Shown here: positions 22,178-33,335 of the stretch, piece by piece | Numbering within the stretch: the first letter of the stretch is position 1 | How the letters are laid out: each line of letters opens with the position of its first letter | DNA from: Gymnothorax reevesii | Taxonomy: Eukaryota; Chordata; Actinopteri; Anguilliformes; Muraenidae | Reading direction: 5' to 3' | Length of the DNA: 64,000 nt | Assembly: GCA_029721435.1 (NCBI GenBank) | Contig: CM056573.1 | Location: 94,810,947 to 94,874,946 of the forward strand | The notes under the pieces: model-generated | Seen by the model: the letters and a program-made list of their open reading frames with translations, nothing else | Databases searched by the model: none | Told to the model about the DNA's origin: nothing | Made by a program: the position numbers and the translations under genes

Positions 22178-23560
22178 CACTGCTCAAAAAAATTAAGTGA
22201 ACACTTAAACGACACAATGTGACTCCAAGTCAATCACACTTCTGTGAAATCTAACTGTCCACTTAGGAAGCAACACTGATTGACAATCAATTTCACATGC
22301 TGTTGTGCAAATGGAATAGACAACAGGTGGAAATTATAGGCAATTAGCAAGACACTCCCAATAAAGGAGTGGTTCTGCAGGTGGTGACCATAGACCACCT
22401 CTCAGTTCCTATGCTTTCTGGCTGATGTTTTGGTCACTTTTGCTTGCTAGCGGTGCTTTCACTATAGTGGTAGCATGAGACGGACTCTACAACCCACATA
22501 AGTGGCTCAGGTAGTGCAGCTCATCCAGGATGGCACATCAATGCAAGCTGTGGCAAGAAGCTTTGCTGGGTCTGTTAGCGATCAGAAACCGACTCCATGA
22601 AGATGGTATGAGGGCCCGACGTCCACAGGTGGGGGTTGTGCTTATTGCCCAACACCGTGCAGGACATTTGGCGTTTGCCAGAGAACAGCAAGATTGGTAA
22701 ATTTGCCACTGGCGCCCTGTGCTCTTCACAGATGAAAGCAGGTTCACACTGAGCACATTTGACAGACATGACAGAGTCTGAAGACGCTGTGGAGAACATT
22801 CTGCTGCCTGCAACATCCTCCAGCATGACCGGTTTGGCAGTGGGTCAGTAATGGTGTGGGGTGGCATTTCTTTGGGGGGCCGCACAGCCCTCCATGGGCT
22901 CGCTAGAGGTAGCCTGACTGCCATTAGGTACCGAGATGAGATCCTCAGACCCCTTGTGAGACCATATGCTGGTGCGGTTGGCCCTGGGTTCCTCCTAATG
23001 CAAGACAATGCTAGACCTCATGTGGCTGGAGTGCGTCAGCAGTTCCTGCAAGATGAAGGCATTGATGTTATGGACTGGCCCGCCCATTCCCCAGAACTGA
23101 ATCCAATTGAGCACATCTGGGACATCATGTCTCGCTCCATCCACCAACGCCACGTTGCACCACAGGCTGTCCAGGAGTTGGCAGATGCTTTAGTCCAGGT
23201 CTGGGAGGAGAGCCCTCAGGAGACCATCCGCCACCTCGTCAGGAGCATGCCCAGGCATTGTAGGGAGGTCCTACAGGCACGTGGAGGCCACCCACACTAC
23301 TGAGCCTCATTTTGACTTGTTTTAAGGACATTACATCAATTTTGGATCAGCCTGTAGCGTGTTTTTCTTCTTTAATTTTGAGTGTGACTCCAAATCCAGA
23401 CCTCCATGGGTTAATAAATTTGATTTCCATTGATTCCATCGTGTGATTTTGTTGTCAGCACATTTAACTTGGTATAGAACAAAGTATTTAAAAAGGATAT
23501 TTCATTCATTCAGATCTGGGATGTGTTATTTTAGTGTTCCCTTTATTTTTTTGAGCAGTG
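22178..23560 (+). mobile_element. Tc1-like transposon with both ends, internally deleted
   Basis: Ends are CACTGCTCAAAAAAATTAAG and its inverted relative finishing TTTTTTTGAGCAGTG, with TA on both sides (22176-22177, 23561-23562). The interior matches a common fish Tc1 family in order. From memory of that family, roughly 200 bp encoding the N-terminal DNA-binding part is missing around 22575, where the text jumps from the second helix-turn-helix region to the catalytic domain. The rest is little decayed, suggesting a relatively young copy. Confidence 0.9.
22484..23303 (+). pseudogene. Tc1-like transposase, deleted and frameshifted
   Basis: The start codon region is at 22475-22484 (ATGAGACGG), followed by a deletion and a frame break. 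The C-terminal 150 codons (22851-23303) are intact and contain VWGGISLGG, the catalytic aspartate in MQDNARPH and the catalytic glutamate in NPIEHIWD, with the DD34E spacing of Tc1 enzymes. The first catalytic aspartate region (FTDESRF-like, near 22725) is in another frame. No functional enzyme expected. Confidence 0.88.
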
Positions 23561-23997
23561 TAAATCTTTTGATTCACATTTTTTCATCCTGATTCAAAAC
23601 GAGAACTTGTTTGCTCTTATGTTTGGTAAATCATGAGACGAAACAGCCAATGTTTATCCAAAAAAAGAGTTTTTGGCACAATCCTGTTTTGGCCATGAAA
23701 TATTTTACAACTGACAACCACAAAATATGTTGTTCATGTTTCCATGCAGCTCTATGCTGTGCAAGTGCTGCTGAGAGCCATTATAGCAAAATCCACTGTC
23801 TGCTCCTGCGGCTGACATGTGTCTGACCAGCAGAGTCTGACAAGGAACTGATTAAACCCTGGTGACCTTTGTGACATCACCACTGCACGGTGATGTGGTG
23901 TTACAGGGAGAGACTACTGGTTGTTAGCATGTCAGCTGAAATAAAAGTTTTCTCTCTCACACACACACTCACACTTTCTCTTTTTCTCTGCCCCCAG
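23561..23997. other. Intron 12 after the Tc1 element
   Basis: No repeat recognised except a short CA/CT tract (23951-23975) feeding into the polypyrimidine tract of window exon 13. Confidence 0.5.
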
Positions 23998-24120
23998 ACA
24001 TAAACGAGTGTGATGACGTCAGCCGCTGCTTGGGTGGGAAGTGCACCAACACCCCTGGCTCCTACATGTGTATTTGCCCCCCTGGTTTCGAGCTGGCGGA
24101 GGACGGGACATCCTGCAGAG
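23998..24120 (+). CDS. ltbp2: ltbp2 window exon 13: calcium-binding EGF module
   Basis: Forty-one residues, six cysteines, DINEC start; returns to the CxC form ([12 protein letters not shown]). CLGGKC.NT.GSY matches the human LTBP2 module that I recall as CLGGECKNTVGSY. Acceptor ccag after a CA/CT-rich tract, donor gtacgc. The next exon is 13.8 kb away. Confidence 0.9.
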
Positions 24121-24283
24121 GTACGCCCTCTCACGTGGGGGGGATGCAGTAACTCTGATGTCAGTGAAATTTATTCCAATTTCTATTTGTGATTTGCTGT
24201 GTCAGGGGGATGTTTCCATGTGTGCATGTGTGTAGATTTGTAAGATATGACATCAGTAATTATGAGCCTGGCTGTGAGGCTAC

Positions 24284-25736
24284 AGCACAGGGATCCTCAA
24301 ATCTGGACCTCAAATCCAAATTCATTTCAGTTTTCTTTTATCCCGGGTAAGTAAATGAAAACCTAGGGCCTACCAAAGCTTTGCGTGTATAGAAACATGT
24401 GCAAATGCCATATCGCCCGCAAATTAACCTGCAATCTCACCTACTAAGGGTGTGCGCTGAGGATTGCGTCTTTGAAGTGTGCAAATTTGCACATTCTATG
24501 CAGTTAGCACTTTTAGCCCTGATGAATATGTAATAAGGGGAGTGTCTCCCCAGTGTGCAAAATATGGGAGGAGAAAATACAAATCCACAATTTTAGCACA
24601 TGCGTAGTGACTTATCAAGCCTGAAAGCAATTTCAGTGATGGCGATTGCGTTTGCAATTTAATTTGAAGGCCAGGAACTAATTGGTTCCACGTAATTGTG
24701 CATAGACACGGCTGCCATTATTGCCCCAAGGAGAAGACACAAGCGGCCAGATCCGTGTGACAATGTATGGCATGTCAGAAGAGGGAATAATCCAGACATA
24801 TCGCCTATCCAGCGATGCCATTTTGGTGCTGTTAGATGAAGTAAGGGCTGTTACGGAGCAAGTCACAGGAAGAAGTCATGCCATACCTGCAATGACAAAC
24901 TTCTTGCTACTTTCCATTTTCTCGCAACTGGTTCGTTCCAGCATACAGTAGCTCTCACTGCTTGGATCTCCCAAAACAGTTTCTCATGTGTACTGTCTCA
25001 AATACTGGATGCCATGTTGCACAGGATGGGCTGGTACATAAAGTTTCCACCCACACGGGAAGCACTGAATGAGACCAAACATGAGCTTTATACAGCTGCT
25101 CGCATCCCAAGAGTAATCAGAGCGAGTGACTGTACTCATGTGCAAATTGTTCCCCCCTGAAACACTGAGCGTGCAATGTTCTAAACTTGCACCTTTTTGG
25201 CAGTTATTTTAACTGTAATTTTACAATTAGTTTATAACACTGGTTCTGTTTGTGTTGACTGTAAACCACAGTTAAATGTGCGCGGGACTCTTCTTACAAG
25301 TAAAAAAACAAGGGGACAATGCATAAATTTAACTGTAAAATTCAGTCCATTTATAACAGTGTATTTGCTTCCTTCAAAAGCACCTCCAACTCCATCGAGT
25401 CAAATTTCATTTTGCATTTGCGTTCATCCTTTTCCTCCAAACTGTCCGTGATGGAAATGACTGCAGCAGGCAAAGTCCTCATTTAAATAATGCTGTTTGC
25501 ACCAGCAGTCGTTTAGGCAATTACTCATAGTAGATCACCCGTAAAATGTAAGCAAACCAAACGTGCAAAATGTTACCACGAGGACACAATTTAGCGCTCT
25601 TTATTTGGGATCTTAGTAGATCAGGCCCTTTAATGTCCCTGATTGGCCAGACTCTGTGCACCTGAGTCCTAGGTGCAGGGAGAGTGGAAAACCAGCAGAC
25701 TAGGACCTCTAGGGCCGTGATTTGAGGACCAGGGCT
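24284..25736 (+). mobile_element. PIF/Harbinger-like element relic
   Basis: Ends are inverted copies: CAGGGATCCTCAAATC near 24288 and GATTTGAGGACCAGGGCT at the right. The + strand encodes IIQTYRLSSDAILVLLDEVR and RSHAIPA (24721-24951), then in broken frames FPPTREALNETKHELY and IPRVIRASDCTHVQI, the catalytic-core text of Harbinger transposases (CTHV aspartate region). Stops and frameshifts throughout; the remainder of the catalytic domain is missing. Confidence 0.75.
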
Positions 25737-27319
25737 ATAGCGTATACACACTTCCTGGCCAAAAAAAGTTGTGCACTCTCTTATATTGTGTTAGACTGCC
25801 TTCAGCTTTGTTCACGGCATTCATTGTGGAATGTTACAAAATTTATTTCCGAACACTGTTGCATTAATTTTTAGCTGAGGTCTTGTATTGAGGTCGAGTA
25901 AAACCACTCTGTAAAGCCTTCTTCAGCACATCCCGTGGACTTTCTGTTGGTTGAGATCAGGACAGTGAGCCCTCTTGCTCGCTGAACCACTCTTCTATAA
26001 TTTGAGCCTAAGAATCTTGGCATAATCATCCTCAAACATGCCTGCACCATCATTGATGGGAAAACCTGGTCATTCCGTACATTTAGGTAGTCTGCTGACA
26101 TTATTTTATTGCTGCATAATAATGCTGAGCCTAGACCGGTCCAATTTAAGCAACCGCAGATCATAATATTGCCTCCAGAGGCTCGTACAGTAGGCACTAT
26201 GCATGATGGGTGGATGGTTTCATGGGCCTTCTTTCTTACCCTGACATGTTCATCAATCTATAAGAGGGTAAGTTTGGCCTCTTTAGACCTTTTGACCTTA
26301 ATCCATTGTTCCTTAGTCCAATCTTCATGCTCCCTAGCAAATTGAAGCAATTTTTTTCACGATTAGCCTCTCTAACAAGTGGATGTCTTGTGGCCACGCA
26401 GGTGTTATGTCCCAATCGTGCAAATTCTTGTTGCATTGAGTGTATGAAAGTGCTCTTTCTTTCACTTCTTTCCCCACCAATGTATTATTTATGTTGACCA
26501 TCCACTGCCAGCATTTTTAGCTCACGGGCCCTATGGGCCGATCAGCTATTGTTGTGGTTTGGCGTCTGTCCTCCATCGTCCGGAACATTTTTTATATTTT
26601 ATCTTGGCCTCATGAATTTTCGTGTAAATTTGCCATTACATACTTCTAGACCATATCTCCAGACATATTTTTGGATTTTTGATTGAATCATTTGTGTTCG
26701 TTTTATGAGCGCTTGAAATTTTGGCCCAAATGTTTGGACCAAACAGATAGACAGAAAGAGAAATAAAAAAATAATTATTTCTCAAAAATGGAATGATAAT
26801 TTTTTCCAAAATCAGGCAATCAACTTACCTTGGTACCCTCAATGTACAGTGCAAGCACTGTTTGGATTGAATTGACGGGAGTGAGTCTAGTGAGGGGCGC
26901 TGTACTTCACTTTTCATAGAGAATATGCAAAATGGCCTGTGGAACCTAAATGGTTGCAGATAGAGATTACGTTTATATTATATAGGAAGTCATATATGAC
27001 CTATATTTTGGCAATGTTAATTTTGACCTCTGATGACTTTGAATGGTCAACAATGTTAAAAGATAAGACTTGAAATTTCAAAAAATGATTCCTCAAAATC
27101 GGTCTGACAACATTTTTTCTAAAACTGGCAATCAATTCACCGTGGCACACTTGATGTACAGTGCTAGTGCCATTTTGATTGAATTGACAGAAGTGGGTCT
27201 AGTGGGAGCGCTGTACTTTAACTTTGGGTCTTATGGAGATTGGGCAATATGGCCTGTGGAAGCTAAATGGTTGCAGATAGAGATTAAGTTTGTATTATCA
27301 ATATATAGGAATTCATATA

Positions 27320-27860
27320 CAGTACAGGCCAAAAGTTTGGACACACCTTCTTATTCAATGCGTTTCCTTTATTTTCATGACTATTTACATTGTAGATTCT
27401 CACTCAAGGCATCAAAACTATGAATGAACACGTGGAATTATGTACTTAACAAAAAAGTGTGAAATACCTGTAACTGAAAAACATGTCTTATATTCCAGTT
27501 TCTTCAAAGTAGCCACCCTTTGCTCTGATTACTGCTCTGCACACTCTTGACATTCTCTTGATGAGCTTCAAGAGGTCGTCACCTAAATGGTTTTCACTTC
27601 ACAGGTGTGCCTCGTCAGGGTTAATTAGTGGAATTTCTTGCCTTATCAATCGGGTTGGGGCCACCAGTTATGTTGTGCAGAAGTCAGGTTGATACACAGC
27701 CGACAGCCCTATTGGACAACTGTTTAATACATACGTACATAATTCCACGTGTTCATTCATAGTTTTGATGCCTTCAGTGAGAATCTACAATGTAAATAGT
27801 CATGAAAATAAAGGAAACACATTGAATGAGAAGGTGTGTCCAAACTTTTGGCCTGTACTG
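27320..27860. mobile_element. Tc1/mariner MITE, 541 bp
   Basis: Terminal inverted repeats of about 125 bp starting CAGTACAGGCCAAAAGTTTG at both ends; flanked by TA (27318-27319 and 27861-27862). The non-coding interior contains TTGATGAGCTTCAAGAGGT-type text, a piece of the parent Tc1 transposase on the minus strand. The first 310-bp unit of the host repeat, near 26985, shows the uninterrupted target. Confidence 0.92.
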
Positions 27861-27890
27861 TATGACCTATGTTTTTGCAATGTAAAATTT

Positions 27891-28387
27891 TTAAATTTTA
27901 TTTTTTTTTAATTTTGCCTCTCCAATCCCACCCGAATCTGGAATGCCCAATTGGGGAATTATGCACAAAGCTTGCTCGTATGTGACCCCTTGCTGCCAAC
28001 TCAGGATAGTGAGACAGTTCACGGCTCTCCTCCGAAGCACGTGCCTGTCTGCCACTGATTCTTATACACTCATTGGTTGAATCTTCGCAAGTTCAGAACT
28101 AGGGCGGAGGATACCCGGACATGAACCAACCCGGAGTCTTCCTGAGGAGCGCCCGTCTGGCCAACAGGAGGCGCTGGAGCAACGAAAAAAGCTGTTATTA
28201 TAATATACCCAAATCCGGCAGTCCCTACCCAATTTGAAACCCTGTAGCGCGATCGCCAATTATGCGCTACTCTGAACAAGCTGCCGACCCCTGCCGGTGG
28301 GCACGCCGGGGCTCGAACTCGCGACGTGGTGATGACCTCTGCACTGCAGACCAGTGCCTTAACCGTGTGAGCCACCCAGCAGCTTTA
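27891..28387 (-). mobile_element. tRNA-derived SINE
   Basis: Minus-strand orientation. The head (right side) has a pol III A box-like GTGGCTCACACGG and a B box-like CGCGAGTTCGAGCCCC; the 3' end (left) is A-rich, read as a T run on +. A 13-bp target duplication, CAATG(T)(A/T)AAATTT, is at 27878-27890 and 28388-28400 (12 of 13 identical). The body of about 400 bp contains CCTCCGAAGCACGTGCC, seen in fish SINEs. Mobilised by a partner LINE. Confidence 0.85.
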
Positions 28388-28630
28388 CAATGTTAAATTT
28401 GACCTCAACTTGGGGTCAAGCAAAATGTTACAATTTTCAAAGGCTTCTAAGCTTGAAAAATTAAAGACAGAGAACATATGTGAATTGAACACTTGTAGGA
28501 AGTCGTATATGAACTTTCATTTGGTGACCTAGAACTTGACCTCTAATGAACTTCAAAGGTCAAACTTTACCAGAAAATTTCAATGACTTATATCACCAAA
28601 TGGTGACAGATATAGCGTAGGTTTAACATA

Positions 28631-29933
28631 TAGCGCCCTCCATAATTATTGGCACCCCTGGTTAAGATGTGTTCTTTAGCTTCTAATGAATTCAGTTTTT
28701 TTCTAAATAATATAGTACCACAATGAAAAAAAGAGGAAAATCCAACCTTTAATTCAAGTGCATTTTTTCGGTGGGGAAAAAACCCACATTAAGAAATAAT
28801 TCTTTTACATCAAATCGTAATGTTAATACTTTGTACAACCCCCTTTTGCCAACAAAATAGCACCTAATCTTCTCCTATAATGTTTCACATGATGGGAGTA
28901 TACAGAAAGAGGGATCTTCGACCATTCCTCTTTGCACAATCTCTCGAAATTATCCAGCGACCTGAGTCCTCTCCTCTGCACTCTCCTCTTCAGCTCACTC
29001 CACAGGTTTTCAATGTAGTTGAGGTCTGGGGACTGAGATGGCCATGGGAGGAGCTTGATTCTGTGTCTGGTGAACCATTTCTGTGTAGAATTGGCCACAT
29101 GTTTGGCCACATGTTATTATCTTGCTGAAAGATCCAGTGATAACCCATCTTCAGCTCTCGGGCAGAGGCCACCAGATTTTGATTTAAAATGTCCTGGTAT
29201 TTCAAAGCGTTCATAATGCCATGCACCCGAACAACTTTCCCAGGGCCTCTGGAAGAGAAACAGGCCCACAGCATCACCGATCCTCCCCCATACTTCACAG
29301 TGGGCATGAGGTGCTTTTCTGCATACTCATCTTTTGTGTTCTGCCAGACCCACTTAGAGTCTTTGCTGCCAAAAAGCTCTATCTTGGCCTCATATGACCA
29401 AAGCACATGGTCCCAGTTGAAGTCCCAGTACTTCTTAGCAAACTCCAGACGTTTGCGTTTATGATTGTGAGTGAGAAAAGGTTTTTTTCCATGCATGCCT
29501 CCCAAACAGCTTGTTGGCATTTAGATAGCGCCTGATGGTTGTTTTGGAGACTTTGTGATCCCAAGATGCTACCATTTGTTGCAATTCTTTAACAGTGAGC
29601 TTGGGAGAACCTTTTATTTCTCCTCCCATCCTCCTCATTGTGGGTGGTGGCAAAATAACCTTGCGTCCTCGTTCAGACTTGTTTACCACTGTTCCAGTTG
29701 TTTTAAACTTCTTAATGATTCCTCTGACAGTAAATATGGGCAGGTGCTGGCGAGTGGCTATTTTCTTGTAGCCATTGCCTGACTTGTGAAGGTCGACACA
29801 CATCTGCCTTACTTGAATGGTGTGTTCCTCTGTCTTTCCCATGTTGAAGAGTGGATAAGAGAAATGGCCTTTATTTATTTTAAGGCTTTTAACACATCAT
29901 AACCAGGGGTGCCAATAATTATGGAAGGCGCAG
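28631..29933 (-). mobile_element. Tc1-like transposon, complete ends, dead transposase
   Basis: Ends are inverted copies containing CCATAATTATTGGCACCCC, flanked by TA (28629-28630, 29934-29935); 1303 bp. It sits inside the satellite of copy alpha, whose units continue on both sides. Confidence 0.92.
28823..29842 (-). pseudogene. Tc1-like transposase with frameshifts and a lost catalytic residue
   Basis: Three overlapping frames read in order. 29842-29459 holds the N-terminal helix-turn-helix (GNGYKKIATR, TVRGIIKKF). 29520-28990 holds the catalytic core, with GGGSVMLWACF and QQDN. 29110-28823 holds the end, SPDLNYIENLW. At least two frameshifts separate them. The first catalytic aspartate of the family (WSDE) reads WSYE here, so the enzyme would be inactive even without the frameshifts. 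Confidence 0.9.
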
Positions 29934-30324
29934 TATAGGAAATTATCTATGAATCTATGAATTCGGTGACCTTCATATTGACCTTCGATGGTCAAATGTG
30001 ACCTACTGAAAATTCAATGATTTGTATCACTAAAATGGTCGCAGATGGTGCCAAGGTTTGTGTTACAGACATTTTGGAAGTCGCAAATGAGCTTTCATTT
30101 GGTGACATTCCACTGACTGCTGGTGACCTTGGAAGGTCGAGCTCGACAAAGTAAAATTACAATGACTTTTCTCACCCAAATGATCACAGATATAACCAAA
30201 GATTGTATAAGAGATATTTAGAAAGTCATTTATGAAGTCCATTTGGTGACCTCAGCTTGACCTCCTGTGACCTTTATAGTTGACAAAACAACAGTAATTG
30301 GTCTCTTCAGTTCCAAAACACTCA

Positions 30325-30524
30325 CAGGTGTTAATAGAGGAGATGATTTAACACAGAGGTCAAGATGGCCCCATCCCAACGTTTTTGGAATGTGTTGCTG
30401 GCATCAAATTCGAAATGAGCAGATATTTTTCCAAAAAAAAAAAAATTCTCAGTTTCAACATTTAATATTTATTTCAATTTATTTTAGAGTTTAAATGATT
30501 TGCCATTCATTGTAGTCTGTTTTT
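30325..30524. repeat. Fragment of a Tc1-related terminal repeat
   Basis: Contains CATCCCAACGTTTTTGGAAT, GCATCAAATTCGAAATGAG and TTCTCAGTTTCAACATTTAA, matching the terminal 200 bp of the family at 1-1372 and 5747-6263 in decayed form. It lies between satellite copies alpha and beta. Confidence 0.6.
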
Positions 30525-33335
30525 AGCTATCGGGCCCCATGGGCTGATAAGCTATTGTCCAACTTGAGGTCAAAGCAAAATGTTACAATTTTCAAAGACT
30601 TCTAAGCTTGAAAATATTGAAGATTGGGAACATATGTGTATTAAAGGTTCACTCAGAAAAATTTTTGGCTATTTTTTGAAGAAATGGATCATATGCAGGA
30701 AATTAATATGCACCACGCATTTGTAAATGCTTTCTATGACTTTTAATCATTATTTGAAAACTAAGATTTGGCTGGTTTGTACGGTCCTAAGTCCCACCCC
30801 TCAAAAAAGTCGATGCACACGAACCTCGTAGTCATATGACCTGTGACATGTGAAAAGTAAGTTGCAAACGTTCCCAGCTGATTGACCAGTGGTTTGTTCT
30901 ATGCTGATAATGGATTTCACCTTGATCAATCCTTGATTTTGTTGATTTTGATATAACATTCATCAACGTGCCAAATAGGTGTGTAGTGCTAGGCTGTAAC
31001 AAGACTCCAAACAATGGTATGAGTTTACATCACTTCCCAAAAAAGAGATGCTAAGTCTCACACATTTGGTAGAGTCTCTCGCCTCTTAGTGGAATTCACC
31101 TTCCTGTGCCATAGTTCGCAATTTTCCAATCAGCAAGCAGTGGAGAAATCCACTTGCGGAATTGAAGTCATTGTGCATTAAGTTCATCCGTTTCACTTGC
31201 ATTACGGTGGATTTCCCCACTAGTGTCACGGAAATCGATTAAGACTCGGGAATCCTCACGCTTGTCTTTACTGAGAGATTGAAAGCAATGGAATTGCATA
31301 ACAGCGTTTCAGATGGTCTTGTTTCATTAAAACAATTTAAACGATCATGAAACTCATGCATTGTTTCTTTTCCCTGAGTAGAGAGAAGCACGAGAAGTCT
31401 TGAGTCATAATCGCTTTCCATGTTGCTTGCGATGAGGTCCACCTTTACGCAAGAGAAACTGAAACTTCAATGTTCAAGGATTTTAGTTCCGCATGAGAAT
31501 CTCATTAATTAGCTTTCATTGAATAATTGCAGACTACGGTGAATAAGCCTAAAAAATGCGTAGGACCTACATCGAATGTGTGAGACTTGGCATCTCTGAG
31601 ATCCGTTCTCGTGCTAACTCCCCTTTTGCTCAGCTGCTACCCCGTCGGGCCCGGCGCGGGTAGCCCACGGCCCAGCCCCGCTGTACGGCTTCGGTGTTAA
31701 TGTCTATGTAAGAGTGCTGTGAAGACGAACTGACAAGTGAGCTTGTGTTTACGCTGCTTTGTTCGTAACTCTGTATTTTTAATCATTTTTGTTGTTGATG
31801 TTGACATTCAAATTTTGCATTTGTGTTTTGTTTCTTAAACACTGGCCATATCGTGATCCTAGTCACCGGGGACTACTAGGACTTCGGTACGGCACATATA
31901 CGAATGCGAAGCCCAAACATAAATACAAGCGACCAGTCCATGCGAGTATGAAGTTGCCGTGTTCCTCAGTTGCTTACTATGCTCGAAGTCCAAAATTAGC
32001 ACTCATTTTGTGTATATTGTGTATACAATGAAAGAACGCGTAAAACGATTGTACACGTGTTTACTTTTCGTTTTGCAATCCCAGATGAAATCAGAGCTTT
32101 GTTTGCGGAAAAGTTAAAAACCCACAGAATCTGGACAATTTGTGTCAAATCATTTCGTGGGGTATGTAGAAAATGTATCGATAAGAATATTTGTCCCCAA
32201 ATAAGATAAGATAACTTTCTTTCACAAATTGGCTGTTGAAATGAGGAGTGAAACGAGTCATTTTCTGCACTAGCGCCGGTGCAACTTATTTCTCATACAT
32301 GGCAGCCGATCACTCGCGGGTTTTAAGGAGAGGTCTCAAAGTGTCTAGTTTCTTCCTTTTTTTGCCAATGTAACATACAATTACGAAAGTTAAATGCTGG
32401 ATTTGTGATGATTGCTGATTTTGTTTCATTTGGTGACCTTGAACTTGACCTTCTGTGACCTTCAATGGACAAACTTTACAGTGAAATTTCATTGACTTAC
32501 ATCATCAAAATTGTTACAATAAGAGGGTAGGTTTATATTGGAGACATATAGGTAGTCAAATGTGAACTTTCATTTGGTGACCTTCATATTGACCTTTGAA
32601 AGTCAAACTTGACCGAGTGAAAATTCTGTGACTTCTATCACTAAAAAGGTCACCGATAGAGCCTAAGCTTGTATCACAGACCTGAAGGAAGTCACACATT
32701 AACTTTCATTTTGTGACATTCAACTTGACTTGGTGACCTTTGAAGGTCCAACTTGACATATTACAATTATAATGACACGTTTGTATTAGATCTGTATAAG
32801 AAGTCATATATGAGCTTTCATTTGGTGACCCTCATATTAACCTTCGAAGGTCAAATGTAATCTATTCTGTGACTTGTATCACTAAAATGGTCACAGATTG
32901 AGCCTAGGTTTGTGTTACTGTCATCTAGGAAGTCACATATGAACTTTGGTGACATTCTGCTTGACTGTCAGTGACCTTCGAGGTTCAAACTCAACAGTAA
33001 AATTACAATTACTTCTATCACCAAAATGGTCACAGATTGAGCCATGGTTTGTGTAGAGACATTTAGTAAGTCGTATATGAAGTCCATTTACTGACCTATA
33101 CTTAACCTTCTGTGCCCTTTAAATTTCACAATTGACATAATGACTTGTATTGCCAAAACTGATTCAGAGCTTAGCATTATATTTAGGTCTTATAAATGTT
33201 GTGAACTTTTATTTGGTGACCTTGGCATTGACTTTTAATGATTCGAATGTCAAACTCCATATGAAATTGTCGTAACTTATATCATCACTATAAGATTACT
33301 TAGCTAAAGGACCCTTGGTCCTATTTTTATATATA
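30525..33335. repeat. Satellite-bearing hairpin element, copy beta
   Basis: Opens with AGCTATCGGGCCCCATGGGC, the same start as copy alpha, then GTTACAATTTTCAAAG as in alpha near 28428. Interrupted at about 30640-32405 by a THAP-containing segment, it resumes with units of roughly 130 bp at 32435, 32578, 32735, 32823, 32965, 33088 and 33217 (GGTGACCTT...TGACCTT core). Ends with hairpin AGGACC-CTT-GGTCCT (33308-33322). Confidence 0.6.
30640..32405 (+). mobile_element. Inserted segment with a THAP zinc-finger start
   Basis: At 30970-31053 the + strand encodes PNRCVVLGCNKTPNNGMSLH followed by HFPKKR and a stop. The C-x4-C spacing followed by HxFP is the opening of a THAP zinc-binding DNA-binding domain, as in P-element-type transposases. 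The usual initiator methionine is a valine codon here. Around it are GC-rich stretches (31640-31700) and open frames (31239-31442 minus, 31789-32031 plus) that I cannot assign. Ends and target duplication not resolved. Confidence 0.45.

Larger units (their letters stand above)
26519..30324. repeat. Satellite-bearing hairpin element, copy alpha
   Basis: Begins with a hairpin (AGCTCACGGGCCC..GGGCCGATCAGCT), then a tract with AACAGATAGACAGAAAGAG (26741-26760). Next come two tandem units about 310 bp apart, at 26770 and 27080 (sharing GTACAGTGC, TTGATTGAATTGAC, GGTTGCAGATAGAGATTA). After 28400 there are units of about 130 bp with GGTGACCTTCATATTGACCT. Three later insertions sit inside it: a MITE (27320-27860), a SINE (27891-28387) and a Tc1 (28631-29933). 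Family not recognised. Confidence 0.6.

Noticed and set aside
24721..24951. A host HARBI1-like gene
   Set aside because: The Harbinger-type frame is broken by stops and frameshifts and is bounded by inverted repeats, so it is a transposon relic.
28300..28387. A functional tRNA gene on the minus strand
   Set aside because: A and B boxes are present but it is joined to a SINE body with an A-rich tail and flanked by a 13-bp target duplication.
32420..33300. CRISPR-like or short tandem array
   Set aside because: Units are about 130 bp, diverged and lack constant short repeats with unique spacers; the genome is eukaryotic. They are satellite-like units.
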